Below, piece after piece: positions 27,319 through 35,223 of a stretch of 64,000 bases of DNA. Both the position numbers and the translations under genes were made by a program. Numbering within the stretch: position 1 is the stretch's first letter; the number at the start of each line of letters is the position of its first letter. Under the pieces are notes generated by a model that ran no database searches, was not told the origin of the DNA, and saw only the letters and a list, made by a program, of their open reading frames with translations. Source of the stretch: DASUKM01 sp036278735 (GTDB taxonomy: Bacteria; Acidobacteriota; Vicinamibacteria; Vicinamibacterales; 2-12-FULL-66-21); assembly GCA_036278735.1 (NCBI GenBank), contig DASUKM010000014.1, positions 1 to 64,000 on the forward strand, read 5' to 3'.

Positions 27319-28677
27319 TCACCGCACGATCAGTTTCTTGACCGTCGTCGGCGATCCGCACGCCTCGAACCAGTCGATTCCCTCGCACACGAGATCGAAC
27401 TTCAATTGATACCGTCCGCGCTGCGGCGGCGTGATGGCCAGCGGGATGTCGATGGTCGCGCCGGGGCCGAGCGTCGCGGGCAGCCAGGCGCGCTCGAAAT
27501 CGCGGTTGACGACCGCGCCGTCGTCGGCGAGGAGCTGCGCCCCGAGCCGCACGAGCCGGCGTCCGTAGCTCGCCTGTGCGGGGAACGGACGCGACGAGAG
27601 GTTCGTGACGCGCGCGCGGAGCCGGAGCGGCGCACCGGCGCGGGCGCGCAGCGGTGGAATCGGCCAGGCCGCGCGGACGTCGATGCGCGCCCGCGGCGTC
27701 GCCCCCGGGATGGCGTTGCCGAGGTTGTTGTCGTCCCAGACTTCGTGGCGGATTGCCTCGAGCGGCGCGCTGCCGTGAACGAAGCGGCGCGAGAACATGT
27801 CCTCCGGGTGATCCGTGATTTCCCAGCACAGGCGGTCGACGCCCGCATCGGCGGCGAGCTGCCGCGCCAGGTCCATCTCTTCGTCGCTGTCGTTGTGGGT
27901 GAACAGGATGTAGCGCCAGTTGACGAAGGGGACGTCCCGGTCGTGCCGGTGCTTCTCGTCGGCGATCGCCCGCAGGTTCGCCAGCGCCTTCTCGAACGAG
28001 CCGCGACGCCGGTAGCGCGCGTAGCTCCCGGGCGTCGCGCCGTCGATCGAGAACGTGACCTCGTCGATCCCCGAGCGGGCGAGGCGGCGTACCTGCTCGT
28101 CGCTGAACGCGAGCCCGTTCGTGCTCGTGTAGAGATAGACGTGCGGGAAGCGGGTCTTGATGTACTCGCACATCTCGACGGCCCGCTTGTGCAGGAACGC
28201 TTCGCCGTAGTTGAAGAAATCGATGCGCGCCAGCGAGGGGCCGGCTTCATCGATCACCCGGCGGAACAGATCGAAATCGAGCATGCCGGCCTGGCGCGTG
28301 CGGGTGATGCCCGTTTCGGGCGCGCAGCACGCCTGGCTGCAGGAGATGTTGCACGCGGCGGTGCACTCGACGTACAGCCGCGAAGGCAGCGGCGCCACGT
28401 CGAGCGGGCGCTGGGGCGGGGGCTCGCCGGGCGCCAGCGGGAGCTTGAGCGGGCAGTCGCCGCAGAACGTCGATCCGCCCGCGTTGAGATCCTGCCGCAG
28501 CCCGCGCGCCGTCGGTCCGGTCCAGACGGCCGACACCGTCGTCGTTCGCGCATCGCCCAGCACGCGGCGGCCGTACGGATCGGCGCACCCGCAGACCAGA
28601 CGTCCGTCGCACAGGAGCACCACCGTGCTCCACGGCCACGAACAGGTGAAGCGGGTGGCGAGATAGTTCAGAGACAT
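27319..28677 (-). CDS. Radical SAM protein with N-terminal Cys cluster and C-terminal beta-sandwich
   Basis: 452 residues. The [4Fe-4S]-SAM cysteines are in TAACNISCSQACC: Cys109, Cys113 and Cys117 have spacing CX3CX3C rather than the canonical CX3CX2C. The following core has FFNYGEAFLH (GGE-like, SAM amine contact), YTSTNG and EVTFSIDGATPGSYARYRR, typical of SPASM/Twitch-like enzymes. The first 80 residues carry Cys12, 23, 29, 31, 72 and 75 (LLCDGRLVCGCADPYGRR, STFCGDCPLK), like a SPASM auxiliary-cluster domain but placed before the core. The last 110 residues form an Ig-like or carbohydrate-binding sandwich (LRLRARVTNLSSRPFPA). Substrate is unknown; no precursor peptide gene is adjacent. 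Confidence 0.8.
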   Translation of the reverse strand: MSLNYLATRFTCSWPWSTVVLLCDGRLVCGCADPYGRRVLGDARTTTVSAVWTGPTARGLRQDLNAGGSTFCGDCPLKLPLAPGEPPPQRPLDVAPLPSRLYVECTAACNISCSQACCAPETGITRTRQAGMLDFDLFRRVIDEAGPSLARIDFFNYGEAFLHKRAVEMCEYIKTRFPHVYLYTSTNGLAFSDEQVRRLARSGIDEVTFSIDGATPGSYARYRRRGSFEKALANLRAIADEKHRHDRDVPFVNWRYILFTHNDSDEEMDLARQLAADAGVDRLCWEITDHPEDMFSRRFVHGSAPLEAIRHEVWDDNNLGNAIPGATPRARIDVRAAWPIPPLRARAGAPLRLRARVTNLSSRPFPAQASYGRRLVRLGAQLLADDGAVVNRDFERAWLPATLGPGATIDIPLAITPPQRGRYQLKFDLVCEGIDWFEACGSPTTVKKLIVR

Positions 28678-28679
28678 GA

Positions 28680-28845
28680 CGGCGCCGGTTCAGGGTTCGA
28701 GGGTTCCGGGTTCAGAGTCGGGTTCCGAGTTCGTACAGGTTCGGCGTGAAAATCAGGCGCTACCTTACGCGAGCCCGAACCATGAACCCCAGCCCGGAAC
28801 CCCGACGCTGAACCCCAGCCCGGAACCCGGAACCCTGCTCATGCG
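28680..28845. repeat. Heptamer array, GAACCC/GGGTTC family (copy 2)
   Basis: A left part of GGGTTC-type units (28684-28735) faces a right part of GAACCCC/CCCGGAA units (28775-28838), so the halves are inverted. It lies between the radical SAM start and the stop of the 88-residue gene, both on the minus strand. Confidence 0.8.
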
Positions 28846-28846
28846 T

Positions 28847-29113
28847 TCACTTCCGCGTCAGCTTCTTGACGTAGGCGCCGAGCCGCTCGTTTTCGTACGA
28901 GACCGTGTTGAGGAACAGGCTCTCCGACAGGTACCGGCGGCGCTCCTCGTCGGTCATCTGTTCGATGAGGTGCTGGATCTCGCGCGCGATGTCCTCGAAG
29001 GTGCGCTCGAGGTCGCGCTTCACGGTGATCTCGCGGTAGAGGGACTCGAGCACGGTGAGCAGATCGCCGTCGAGCGGCAGCTCGGCGCCCGTCGTCAGCT
29101 TGATGGTGCGCAT
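28847..29113 (-). CDS. Conserved small hypothetical protein in a sigma/STAS operon
   Basis: 88 residues, predicted mostly helical and highly charged (ERTFEDIAREIQHLIEQMTDEERRRYLSESLFLN), cytoplasmic, with no recognised motif. It follows the STAS gene by five bases, so it is the third gene of an ECF sigma-STAS-small protein operon. Its acidic/basic helical character would suit a protein-protein interaction partner in a switching pathway, but this is inference from context. Confidence 0.7.
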   Translation of the reverse strand: MRTIKLTTGAELPLDGDLLTVLESLYREITVKRDLERTFEDIAREIQHLIEQMTDEERRRYLSESLFLNTVSYENERLGAYVKKLTRK

Positions 29114-29118
29114 CGTCG

Positions 29119-29460
29119 TCAGGCTCCGAAGCTCTTGACGGCGCTGGGCTCGTCGGGGTGGACCTCGATGAAGTTCTGCGCGCCGGTCATCGTCAGCATC
29201 GTCTCGACGCGTTTCTGGACGCCAGCGAGCTTCAGCGCGCCCCCGGCGGCGTGCGCCTGCCGGTACAGATCCATCAGGCAGCCGATGGTCGCGCTGTCGA
29301 CGTAGCCGACCGACGACAGGTCGACGATCACGCGCTGCTCGCCGGCCGCGATCAGTTTCTGCACGGCGGTCGAGAATTCGGAGAGCAGCGGATACATGAG
29401 CCGCGATTCGCCGACCCGAACGACCGCGATGCCATTGGCGTGCTCGGTAGTCAGATTCAT
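29119..29460 (-). CDS. STAS-domain anti-sigma-factor antagonist
   Basis: 113 residues forming one STAS domain of the SpoIIAA/RsbV type. The strand ANGIAVVRVGESRLMYP leads into VIVDLSSVGYVDSATIGCLMDLYRQA, where DSATIG provides the serine phosphorylated by an RsbW-type kinase, followed by LKLAGVQKRVETMLTMTG. Its ATG overlaps the stop of the upstream ECF sigma factor by four bases (ATGA). STAS antagonists usually regulate sigma-B-type factors through an anti-sigma kinase; no such kinase is adjacent here, so the partner may be elsewhere. Confidence 0.88.
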   Translation of the reverse strand: MNLTTEHANGIAVVRVGESRLMYPLLSEFSTAVQKLIAAGEQRVIVDLSSVGYVDSATIGCLMDLYRQAHAAGGALKLAGVQKRVETMLTMTGAQNFIEVHPDEPSAVKSFGA

Positions 29461-30107
29461 TCAGATACTCCGCTGCGCCGGCCGCGCCGCACGGGGGCTG
29501 CCCGCCTGCGCGAAGCGACCGGTTGCCTGTCCTGCAGCCGTTTGAGCTGCCGCGCCAGCTCGATGCGGCCGCGGTTGATCCGCGATTTGACCGTCCCTTC
29601 CGGCAGCGCCAGCCGGGTGGCGATCTCCTGATACGACAACTCCTGCAGATCGCGCAGCACGACGGCGGTCCGGAGCGTGGGGGGCAGCGTTTCGAGCGCC
29701 TGCCGCAGCATCGCGCGCAAGTCGAGGTGCTCGACGGTGGCGTACGGCGTCCGGTCGACCGAGGCGGGCTGCAGGTCCACCGGGTCGATGTCGCGCGCGA
29801 TCGTCTGCCGTTCCTTCCGGACGCTGCGATAGTGGTCGATGCACAGGTTCCGGCTGATGCTGATGATCCAGGTCTGGAAGTTGGCGCGCCGATCGAAGGT
29901 CCGGAGCGCCTTGAAGATCTTGAGGAAGATGTCCTGCGTCAGATCTTCCGCTTCGTCGTGACGCCCGACGAACTTGTAGGCGACGTTGAACACCTTGCGC
30001 CAGTGCTGCCGGACGATCGCCTCCCAGGCGGCCTGGTCCCCGGTCAAGCACTGCTCGATCAGGCTGTCGGGCGTCGACGGTGAGCTGGCCGGTGAATCAA
30101 CAGACAT
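29457..30107 (-). CDS. ECF-type RNA polymerase sigma factor
   Basis: 216 residues. Region 2 includes WRKVFNVAYKFVGRHDEAEDLTQDIFLKIFKALRTF and the -10 recognition helix segment FQTWIISISRNLCIDHYR. Region 4 includes LPPTLRTAVVLRDLQELSYQEIATRL and the helix-turn-helix ALPEGTVKSRINRGRIEL. A 20-residue N-terminal extension and a 25-residue Arg-rich tail (ASRRRAAPVRRGRRSG) flank the core. It heads an operon with a STAS protein and an 88-residue protein, the first overlap being ATGA. No anti-sigma factor with a zinc finger is next to it, unlike the other ECF gene in this window. Confidence 0.92.
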   Translation of the reverse strand: MSVDSPASSPSTPDSLIEQCLTGDQAAWEAIVRQHWRKVFNVAYKFVGRHDEAEDLTQDIFLKIFKALRTFDRRANFQTWIISISRNLCIDHYRSVRKERQTIARDIDPVDLQPASVDRTPYATVEHLDLRAMLRQALETLPPTLRTAVVLRDLQELSYQEIATRLALPEGTVKSRINRGRIELARQLKRLQDRQPVASRRRAAPVRRGRRSGVSE

Positions 30108-30201
30108 GCGTCAAGGGACGGCAGGATCGGTCGATGATAACAGAGCGCTGCGCGCGCCAGCAAGGCGACGTGATAGCATTCGGGGTTTTGCCACGACACT
30201 C

Positions 30202-31443
30202 GTGACTGGATTCTCTCGTCAGGCCTCCACCCTCGTCTGCGACGGCGTGCCCCTTCCGGATCTCGCCGAGGCGCACGGCACCCCCCTGTACGTCTACAGT
30301 GCCGCACTCGTCACGGCGCGCTACCGCGCGATCGACGCCGCGTTTGCCGGCTGCCCGCACGCGATCCACTACGCCCTGAAGGCGAATTCGACGCTCGCGA
30401 TCGTCCGGCTGCTGCGCGCGCTCGGCAGCCGCGCCGACGCGAACTCGGGCGGCGAGATCGACGTCGCGCTCCGCGCCGGCTTCATCCCGTCGGAGATCGT
30501 CTTCACCGGCGTCGGCAAGAGCATCGCGGAGCTGGCCGAGGCGATCGATCTGGGCGTCGGGACGATCAACGCCGAATCGGCCGGCGAGCTGGACCGCATC
30601 GACGCGCTCGGCCGCGAACGCGACACGCGCGTTCGTGTGGCGCTGCGCATCAATCCTGACATCGACGCGCACTCCCATCCACACATTTCGACCGGGCTCA
30701 GGACGAACAAGTTCGGCGTCGCGATCGACGGCGCGCGTGAGCTGTGCCGCCGGATCCGCGACCGCGCCGGTCTGCAGCTCGTCGGGCTGCACGTCCACAT
30801 CGGCTCGCAGATCACGAGCCTCGATCCGCTTCGCCGCGCCGCCGCCGCGCTCGTCGCCCTCGCCGGCGAGCTGCGCGAAGACGGCGTCGCGCTGGAGCAT
30901 CTCGATCTGGGCGGCGGCCTCGGCGTTTCCTACGACGGGTCGCCGGTACCTGACGCCGAGGACTATGCGGCCGCGCTCCTGCCGATCGTTCGCGAGTCCG
31001 GCCTCCGGATCGTTCTCGAGCCCGGCCGACAGATTGTCGCGCCCGCCGGCGTGCTGCTCACGCGCGTCGTCGACGTGAAGCCGCAGGGGGACGGACGGCT
31101 GTTCGTCGTGATGGATGCCGGGATGACCGAGTTGATTCGCCCCATGTTGTACGGCGCCTTCCATCGAATCGAGCCCGTCGTCCTCTCGGACGCGCCACGC
31201 GTGTCCTGCGACGTCGTGGGGCCGCTGTGCGAGAGCAGCGATACACTCGGCACCGATCGCCTGCTGCCGGCCCCGAACGTCGGCGATCTGTACGCCATCC
31301 TCGACACGGGGGCCTACGGGTCGGCGATGGCATCGAACTACAATCGCCGGCTGATGCCCGCGGAAGTCATGATCGTCGACGGCGCGCCGCAACTGATCAA
31401 GCGCAGGCAGACGATTGACGAACTCCTGTCGCTGGAACGGTGA
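30202..31443 (+). CDS. lysA: Diaminopimelate decarboxylase
   Basis: PLP enzyme (alanine-racemase fold) that converts meso-diaminopimelate to L-lysine, 413 residues from GTG 30202. The frame is open further left but is not protein-like there; a weak ribosome-binding site leaves the start uncertain. PLP lysine is Lys60 in HYALKANSTLAIV. Other motifs are GSRADANSGGEI, VGLHVHIGSQI, LDLGGGLGVSYDG, LEPGRQIVAPAG, GPLCESSDTLGTDR (active-site Cys) and DTGAYGSAMASNYN. Its stop falls immediately before a 440-base repeat array. It is transcribed away from the ECF sigma operon. Confidence 0.95.
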   Translation: MTGFSRQASTLVCDGVPLPDLAEAHGTPLYVYSAALVTARYRAIDAAFAGCPHAIHYALKANSTLAIVRLLRALGSRADANSGGEIDVALRAGFIPSEIVFTGVGKSIAELAEAIDLGVGTINAESAGELDRIDALGRERDTRVRVALRINPDIDAHSHPHISTGLRTNKFGVAIDGARELCRRIRDRAGLQLVGLHVHIGSQITSLDPLRRAAAALVALAGELREDGVALEHLDLGGGLGVSYDGSPVPDAEDYAAALLPIVRESGLRIVLEPGRQIVAPAGVLLTRVVDVKPQGDGRLFVVMDAGMTELIRPMLYGAFHRIEPVVLSDAPRVSCDVVGPLCESSDTLGTDRLLPAPNVGDLYAILDTGAYGSAMASNYNRRLMPAEVMIVDGAPQLIKRRQTIDELLSLER

Positions 31444-31880
31444 GACGGAGGGCGGAGGGCGGAGGGCGGAAGACGGAGGACGGAGGGCGGAGGGCGGAAG
31501 ACGGAGGACGGAGGGCGGAAGGCGGAAGGCGGAAGACGGAGGACGGAGGGCGGAGGGCGGAGGACGGAGGGCGGAGGACGGAGGGCGGAAGACGGAGGAC
31601 GGAAGACGGAGACGGAAGACGGAGGACGGAGGGCGGAGGACGGAAGACGGAAGATGGAAGACGGAGGACGGAGGACGGAAGACGGAGGACGGAGCTGAGG
31701 GCGGAGGATAGAGGATGGAAGGCGGAAGCCGGAGGACTGAGGACGGAAGGTGGAGGACTGAGACGGAAGGTGGAAGACGGAGCGCCTGCGGCCCGAGCGA
31801 GCCGGCGAATGGAAGCGCGGCGGGAGTTGCGCCGAACTGGGAACTGGGAACTGGGAACTGGTAACTGGTAACTGGTAACT
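31444..31880. repeat. Long heptamer arrays, GGCGGAG/GACGGAA then GAACTGG/TAACTGG
   Basis: This 442-base gap between lysA and tmk has no gene. From the lysA stop to about 31790 it is about 45 purine-only units of GGCGGAG, GACGGAG, GGCGGAA and GACGGAA in irregular order. After a short non-repetitive stretch, 31835-31880 holds GAACTGG followed by TAACTGG units. The period of seven makes all three frames open, giving spurious EGGRR/DGGRK frames. The tmk start lies six bases beyond. Confidence 0.9.
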
Positions 31881-31885
31881 GATCA

Positions 31886-32488
31886 GTGACATCGATACCC
31901 GGTTGTCTCGTCGTCTTCGAGGGGCTCGATCAGAGCGGCAAGCAGACCCAGGCCGAGGCGCTTCGGGATGTGCTCGCGGGCCGCGGGCTCGCGGTGGTGC
32001 TGTTGTCGTTTCCCGACTACGACACGGCGATCGGCGCGGAGATCGGTCGGGCGCTGCGCGGAGAGCGCGACTATGCGGCCGACGTCATGCAGTTGCTGTA
32101 CGTGGCGAACCGGTACGAGAAGCGCACCGCGATCGAGCGGCACCTCGGGGCGGGCGCGGTGGTCGTCTGTGATCGGTACCGCGCGTCGAGCATCGCCTAC
32201 GGCGAGGCGCAGGGGCTCGACCCGGCGTGGCTGGCCGACATCCAGCGGTTCCTGCCGGTGCCCGACCTCACGATTCTGCTCGACATCGCGCCGGAGACCG
32301 CCGCGCGGCGCAAGGCGGCGGACCGCGACCGCTACGAGCGCGATCTGGCGCTGCTCGCGCGGGTGCGCGCCAGCTACCGGCGCCAGGCGGACGCCGACGG
32401 CTGGCTGCGGCTCGACGGCGCCCGCGATCGCGCGGTGGTCAGCGCCGACGTGATCAGCGCGTTCGACTCACGACTCGCGCGGCCGTGA
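31886..32488 (+). CDS. tmk: Thymidylate kinase
   Basis: Phosphorylates dTMP to dTDP in DNA precursor synthesis. It has 200 residues from GTG 31886, directly after the repeat array. P-loop FEGLDQSGKQT at 11-21 and DRYRASSIAYGEAQG (the DR[YH] motif and TMP-binding segment) are clear, with a lid region RKAADRDRYERD. The Gln16 in place of the usual Gly (GxDGxGKS/T) and Gln20 in GKQTQ are variations seen in some thymidylate kinases of Acidobacteria and archaea. The 3' end overlaps the convergent comF gene by 35 bases. Confidence 0.88.
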   Translation: MTSIPGCLVVFEGLDQSGKQTQAEALRDVLAGRGLAVVLLSFPDYDTAIGAEIGRALRGERDYAADVMQLLYVANRYEKRTAIERHLGAGAVVVCDRYRASSIAYGEAQGLDPAWLADIQRFLPVPDLTILLDIAPETAARRKAADRDRYERDLALLARVRASYRRQADADGWLRLDGARDRAVVSADVISAFDSRLARP

Positions 32489-33200
32489 GCCCGCGGACCT
32501 CCCGCGCCCCGGCCGCCAGCAGCGGGCGCGCGCACGCCGCGATCGTGGCCCCCGTCGTGCTCACGTCGTCGACGACCACGAGGATGCGGCCGGCGACCGT
32601 GGCGCGCGGCGCGAGCGCGAAGGCGCCGCGCACGTTCGCGTGCCGGCGCGACGCCGGCAGGTCGGCCTGGAGACGGGTGCGGCGCGTGCGTCGCAGCGCA
32701 TCGAGCATCGGGACGCCGAGGCGCCGCGCGAGTTCGCGCGCCTGGTTGAACCCGCGCGTCCGCTCGCGCGTGGGATGCAGCGGCACCGGGACCACGAAGT
32801 CGGCCTCGGCCAGCACGTCGCGTCCGGCTCGGGCCAGCCGCGCCGCCAGCGGCCCTGCCAGCGTGGGGCGCGGATCGTACTTGAAGGCGTGCACGATCGC
32901 CCGCAGCGATCCCTCGTAGGCGCCAATCGCCCGGCTGCAGGCCACGTTGGTGGGATGCCGGCGGCACCGGGCGCACTGCGCGGCTTCGAGGCTGACGATG
33001 CGCCAGGAGGGCAGCGGATCCCCGCACGTCCGGCAGCACGGCGGCGTGATCGGCACGATCGCGCCCCAGCACGCCTCGCAGACCGCGCCCCGCGTCGGTG
33101 CGTCGAGCGGCGCGCCGCAGGCCGCGCACGTCGGCGCGACGAGCACGGCCGCGACGGCATCCGCGAGCCGCGACACCAGTCCCGACTTACCGCAGTCCAT
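32454..33200 (-). CDS. comF: ComF family phosphoribosyltransferase-like protein
   Basis: 248 residues. An N-terminal zinc-binding region has CAACG, CEAC, CRTCG and CARC pairs (about 25-85); the C-terminal half is a PRTase-type fold with the PRPP-binding loop ILVVVDDVSTTGATIAACA and the conserved VPVPLHPTRERTRGFNQARELAR. ComF proteins act in DNA uptake and transformation in several bacteria; the cytoplasmic role is not fully defined. Its start overlaps the end of the sigma-54-like gene by fourteen bases, making it the last gene of the rplU-obgE operon. DprA, another transformation protein, is encoded 5 kb away. Confidence 0.88.
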   Translation of the reverse strand: MDCGKSGLVSRLADAVAAVLVAPTCAACGAPLDAPTRGAVCEACWGAIVPITPPCCRTCGDPLPSWRIVSLEAAQCARCRRHPTNVACSRAIGAYEGSLRAIVHAFKYDPRPTLAGPLAARLARAGRDVLAEADFVVPVPLHPTRERTRGFNQARELARRLGVPMLDALRRTRRTRLQADLPASRRHANVRGAFALAPRATVAGRILVVVDDVSTTGATIAACARPLLAAGAREVRGLTAARVVSRTR

Positions 33201-34131
33201 AGCGCTTCCGCTTTTCCCACAGCGCCTTGCGGCTGATCCCGAGGATCCGGGCCGCGTCTCCCTGGTTGTCCTTCACCCGTCGCAGTACCACGTCGATGTA
33301 GCGGCGCTCGAGTTCGTCGAGCGTGGGCGGGCCGCCCGCATCCTCCGCGTAGAGCGTGTCCGCGCGCTCGAACAGCTCGATCGGCAGATCGCGTTCGACC
33401 ACCTCGGTCCGCTCCGGCTCGATCGACAGGACGACGCGCTCCGCGACGTGCCGCAGCTCGCGGACGTTGCCGGGCCACGTGTGGCGTTCGAGCGCCGAGG
33501 CCGCGCCGGGCGTCAGCGTCAGCCGCGGACGGTCCAGCCGCGCGGCCGCCTCGCGCAGGAAGACGCGCGCGAGCGGAAGGATGTCGGCCCGACGTTCGCG
33601 CAGCGGTGGCAGATCGAGCGGCAGCACCCGCAGCCGATGGTACAGATCCTCGCGAAATTCGCCGCGCCGCACCCGCGCCTCCAGGCCGACGTCGGACGAG
33701 GCGATCACCCGCGCCTGCAGCGGATACGACGTCGTCCCCCCCAGCCGTTCGGCGTGCTTGTCTTCGACGAGCCGCAGCAGCTTGGCCTGGCTGTCGATCG
33801 GCAGGTCGGCGACGCTGTCGAGATACACGGTGCCGCGCCCCGCGGCCTCGAAGCGGCCGGCCCGCGCGATGGTCGCGTCGGTGAAGGCGCCGCGCTCGTG
33901 GCCGAACAGCTCCGACTCCACCAGGTTCTGCGGCAGGCTCGCGCAATCGATCTTGACGAAGGGATGGGACCGCCGCGGGCTGGCGGCGTGGATCGCCAGC
34001 GCGAGCGCGTCCTTGCCGGTGCCCGTCTCCCCCGTCAGGAGCACGTTCGCATCGGCGCGCGCGATCCGCGGCAGCTGGTCGACGACCGCGCGCATCGCGG
34101 CGCTGCGCGCCAGGAGCCCCGGCGTCTTCAC
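33187..34131 (-). CDS. Degenerate sigma-54 activator-like AAA+ protein with Fis-type HTH
   Basis: 314 residues with no receiver or other sensory domain: the AAA+ module starts at residue 5. Walker A (GETGTGKD, 34-41), VESELFGHERG, arginine finger region FREDLYHRLRVLPLDLPPLRER and WPGNVRELRHVAERVV are intact. The sigma-54-contacting loop reads GAFTDA (81-86) instead of GAFTGA, Walker B reads TVYLDS with Ser106 where catalytic Glu is expected, and the sensor I region reads ASSD rather than ATN. A Fis-type helix-turn-helix (NQGDAARILGISRKALWEKRKR) ends the protein. GTG 34131 overlaps the rsfS stop (GTGA). It may bind DNA and ATP without normal sigma-54 activation. Confidence 0.85.
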   Translation of the reverse strand: MKTPGLLARSAAMRAVVDQLPRIARADANVLLTGETGTGKDALALAIHAASPRRSHPFVKIDCASLPQNLVESELFGHERGAFTDATIARAGRFEAAGRGTVYLDSVADLPIDSQAKLLRLVEDKHAERLGGTTSYPLQARVIASSDVGLEARVRRGEFREDLYHRLRVLPLDLPPLRERRADILPLARVFLREAAARLDRPRLTLTPGAASALERHTWPGNVRELRHVAERVVLSIEPERTEVVERDLPIELFERADTLYAEDAGGPPTLDELERRYIDVVLRRVKDNQGDAARILGISRKALWEKRKRYGLR

Positions 34132-34553
34132 GGCCGGCGCGCGGTCGCGCGGTGCGGCGGCTCGGTCGGGACGTCGATCCGCGCGGCGTCTCCCCACAGC
34201 CGCTCCAGCGAATAGAACTCGCGCGTCGACGGCGTGAACACGTGGACGATGAACGTGAAGAAATCCATCAGGATCCATTCGCCGCGGTCGTAGCCTTCGA
34301 TGTGCGCCGGCCGCACCCGCACCGCGCGGAGCGCCTCCTCGACCGCGTCGGCGATGGCCTGCACGTGCCGCGGGTTGTGCCCCGAGCAAACGAGAAAGAA
34401 ATCGGTGAACGCCGGCGTGTGCCGCAGATCGAGCACGACGACGTCGGTCGCCTGCTTGTCGGTCGCGGCCGTGACCGCTCGCGCGATCTCTCCCGTGAGT
34501 TTCGTGGCGCGCGGTGAAGGTGTTCTGCTCCGCTTGTTGTCAGTGCTCGCCAT
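34128..34553 (-). CDS. rsfS: Ribosomal silencing factor
   Basis: RsfS/Iojap family protein of about 141 residues that binds ribosomal protein uL14 and blocks subunit joining under nutrient limitation. ATG 34553 (MASTDNKRS) is preferred over an upstream in-frame ATG at 34583 that lies well inside nadD. Core motifs are DVVVLDLRHTPAFTDFFLVCSG, HVQAIADAVEEAL and DRGEWILMDFFTFIVHVFTP followed by REFYSLERLWGDA. It overlaps the end of nadD by fourteen bases and couples to the next gene, a classic nadD-rsfS arrangement. Confidence 0.95.
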   Translation of the reverse strand: MASTDNKRSRTPSPRATKLTGEIARAVTAATDKQATDVVVLDLRHTPAFTDFFLVCSGHNPRHVQAIADAVEEALRAVRVRPAHIEGYDRGEWILMDFFTFIVHVFTPSTREFYSLERLWGDAARIDVPTEPPHRATARRP

Positions 34554-35223
34554 GCAACTGGTCTGCCGGGATGACGGCTCCATAGAGTCCGTGTTGAAAG
34601 ATGTGACGCTCGACGGCCGGAGGCACCAGCCCCGTAATCGATCGCCCCGCGCGCAGCCGCTCGCGGATCTCCGTCGAGGAAACGTCGGGCGTCGGCGCGT
34701 CGAGCAGGAAAATCGAGGCAGAAGACGAGGCGCCCGCGCCGGGGCGGGCCGGGCGCATGCGCGTCGCGAGCGCCGGGACGAGCGTCGCGAGCGCGTCGAC
34801 GGGATGGCCGGGTCGCGCCACGACCACGAAGTGCGCGAGATCGAGGACGTCGGGATAGCGGCGCCACGTCGCGATTTCTGCGAACGCGTCGGCCCCCGTG
34901 ATGAAGAAAATCTGCGACGTCTGGACGCCGTGCGCGCGCAGCCGTTCGAGCGTGTCGGCGGTGAACGACGGTCCCGGCGCCCGCAGCTCGTCGTCGCTCG
35001 CGAGCAGGCCGTCGACGCCGTTGACCGCGAGCGCGGCCATCGCGAAGCGGTGGTAAGCCGAGGCGAGCGGCTGCTCGGGCCGGTGCGGCGGCACGTGCGA
35101 GGGCAGCACCCGGACGACGTCGAGCGCGAGCCCGCGCCGCGCGGCGAGCGCGGCCTGCACGTGCCCGTCGTGAATCGGATCGAGCGTGCCGCCGAGAATG
35201 CCGATGCGGGCAGACGAGGTCAT
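34540..35223 (-). CDS. nadD: Nicotinate-nucleotide adenylyltransferase
   Basis: Joins ATP and nicotinate mononucleotide in NAD synthesis, 227 residues. Nucleotidyltransferase motifs are GILGGTLDPIHDGHV (GxFxxxHxGH type) and SSTEIRERLRAG (ISSTxIR). FFITGADAFAEIATWRRY is the characteristic NadD substrate loop. Start ATG overlaps the obgE stop by four bases (ATGA). Length is normal. Cytoplasmic. Confidence 0.95.
   Translation of the reverse strand: MTSSARIGILGGTLDPIHDGHVQAALAARRGLALDVVRVLPSHVPPHRPEQPLASAYHRFAMAALAVNGVDGLLASDDELRAPGPSFTADTLERLRAHGVQTSQIFFITGADAFAEIATWRRYPDVLDLAHFVVVARPGHPVDALATLVPALATRMRPARPGAGASSSASIFLLDAPTPDVSSTEIRERLRAGRSITGLVPPAVERHIFQHGLYGAVIPADQLHGEH

Noticed and set aside
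28680..28845. tRNA-like GGTTCGA segments in the GAACCC array
   Set aside because: No cloverleaf or acceptor stem can be drawn; the GGGTTC and GAACCC units belong to the heptamer array.
31415..31892. Frames of GGRRAEDGG or STFRPQSS type in the lysA-tmk gap
   Set aside because: All frames are open because the DNA is built of stop-free heptamers; no start signal or protein family.
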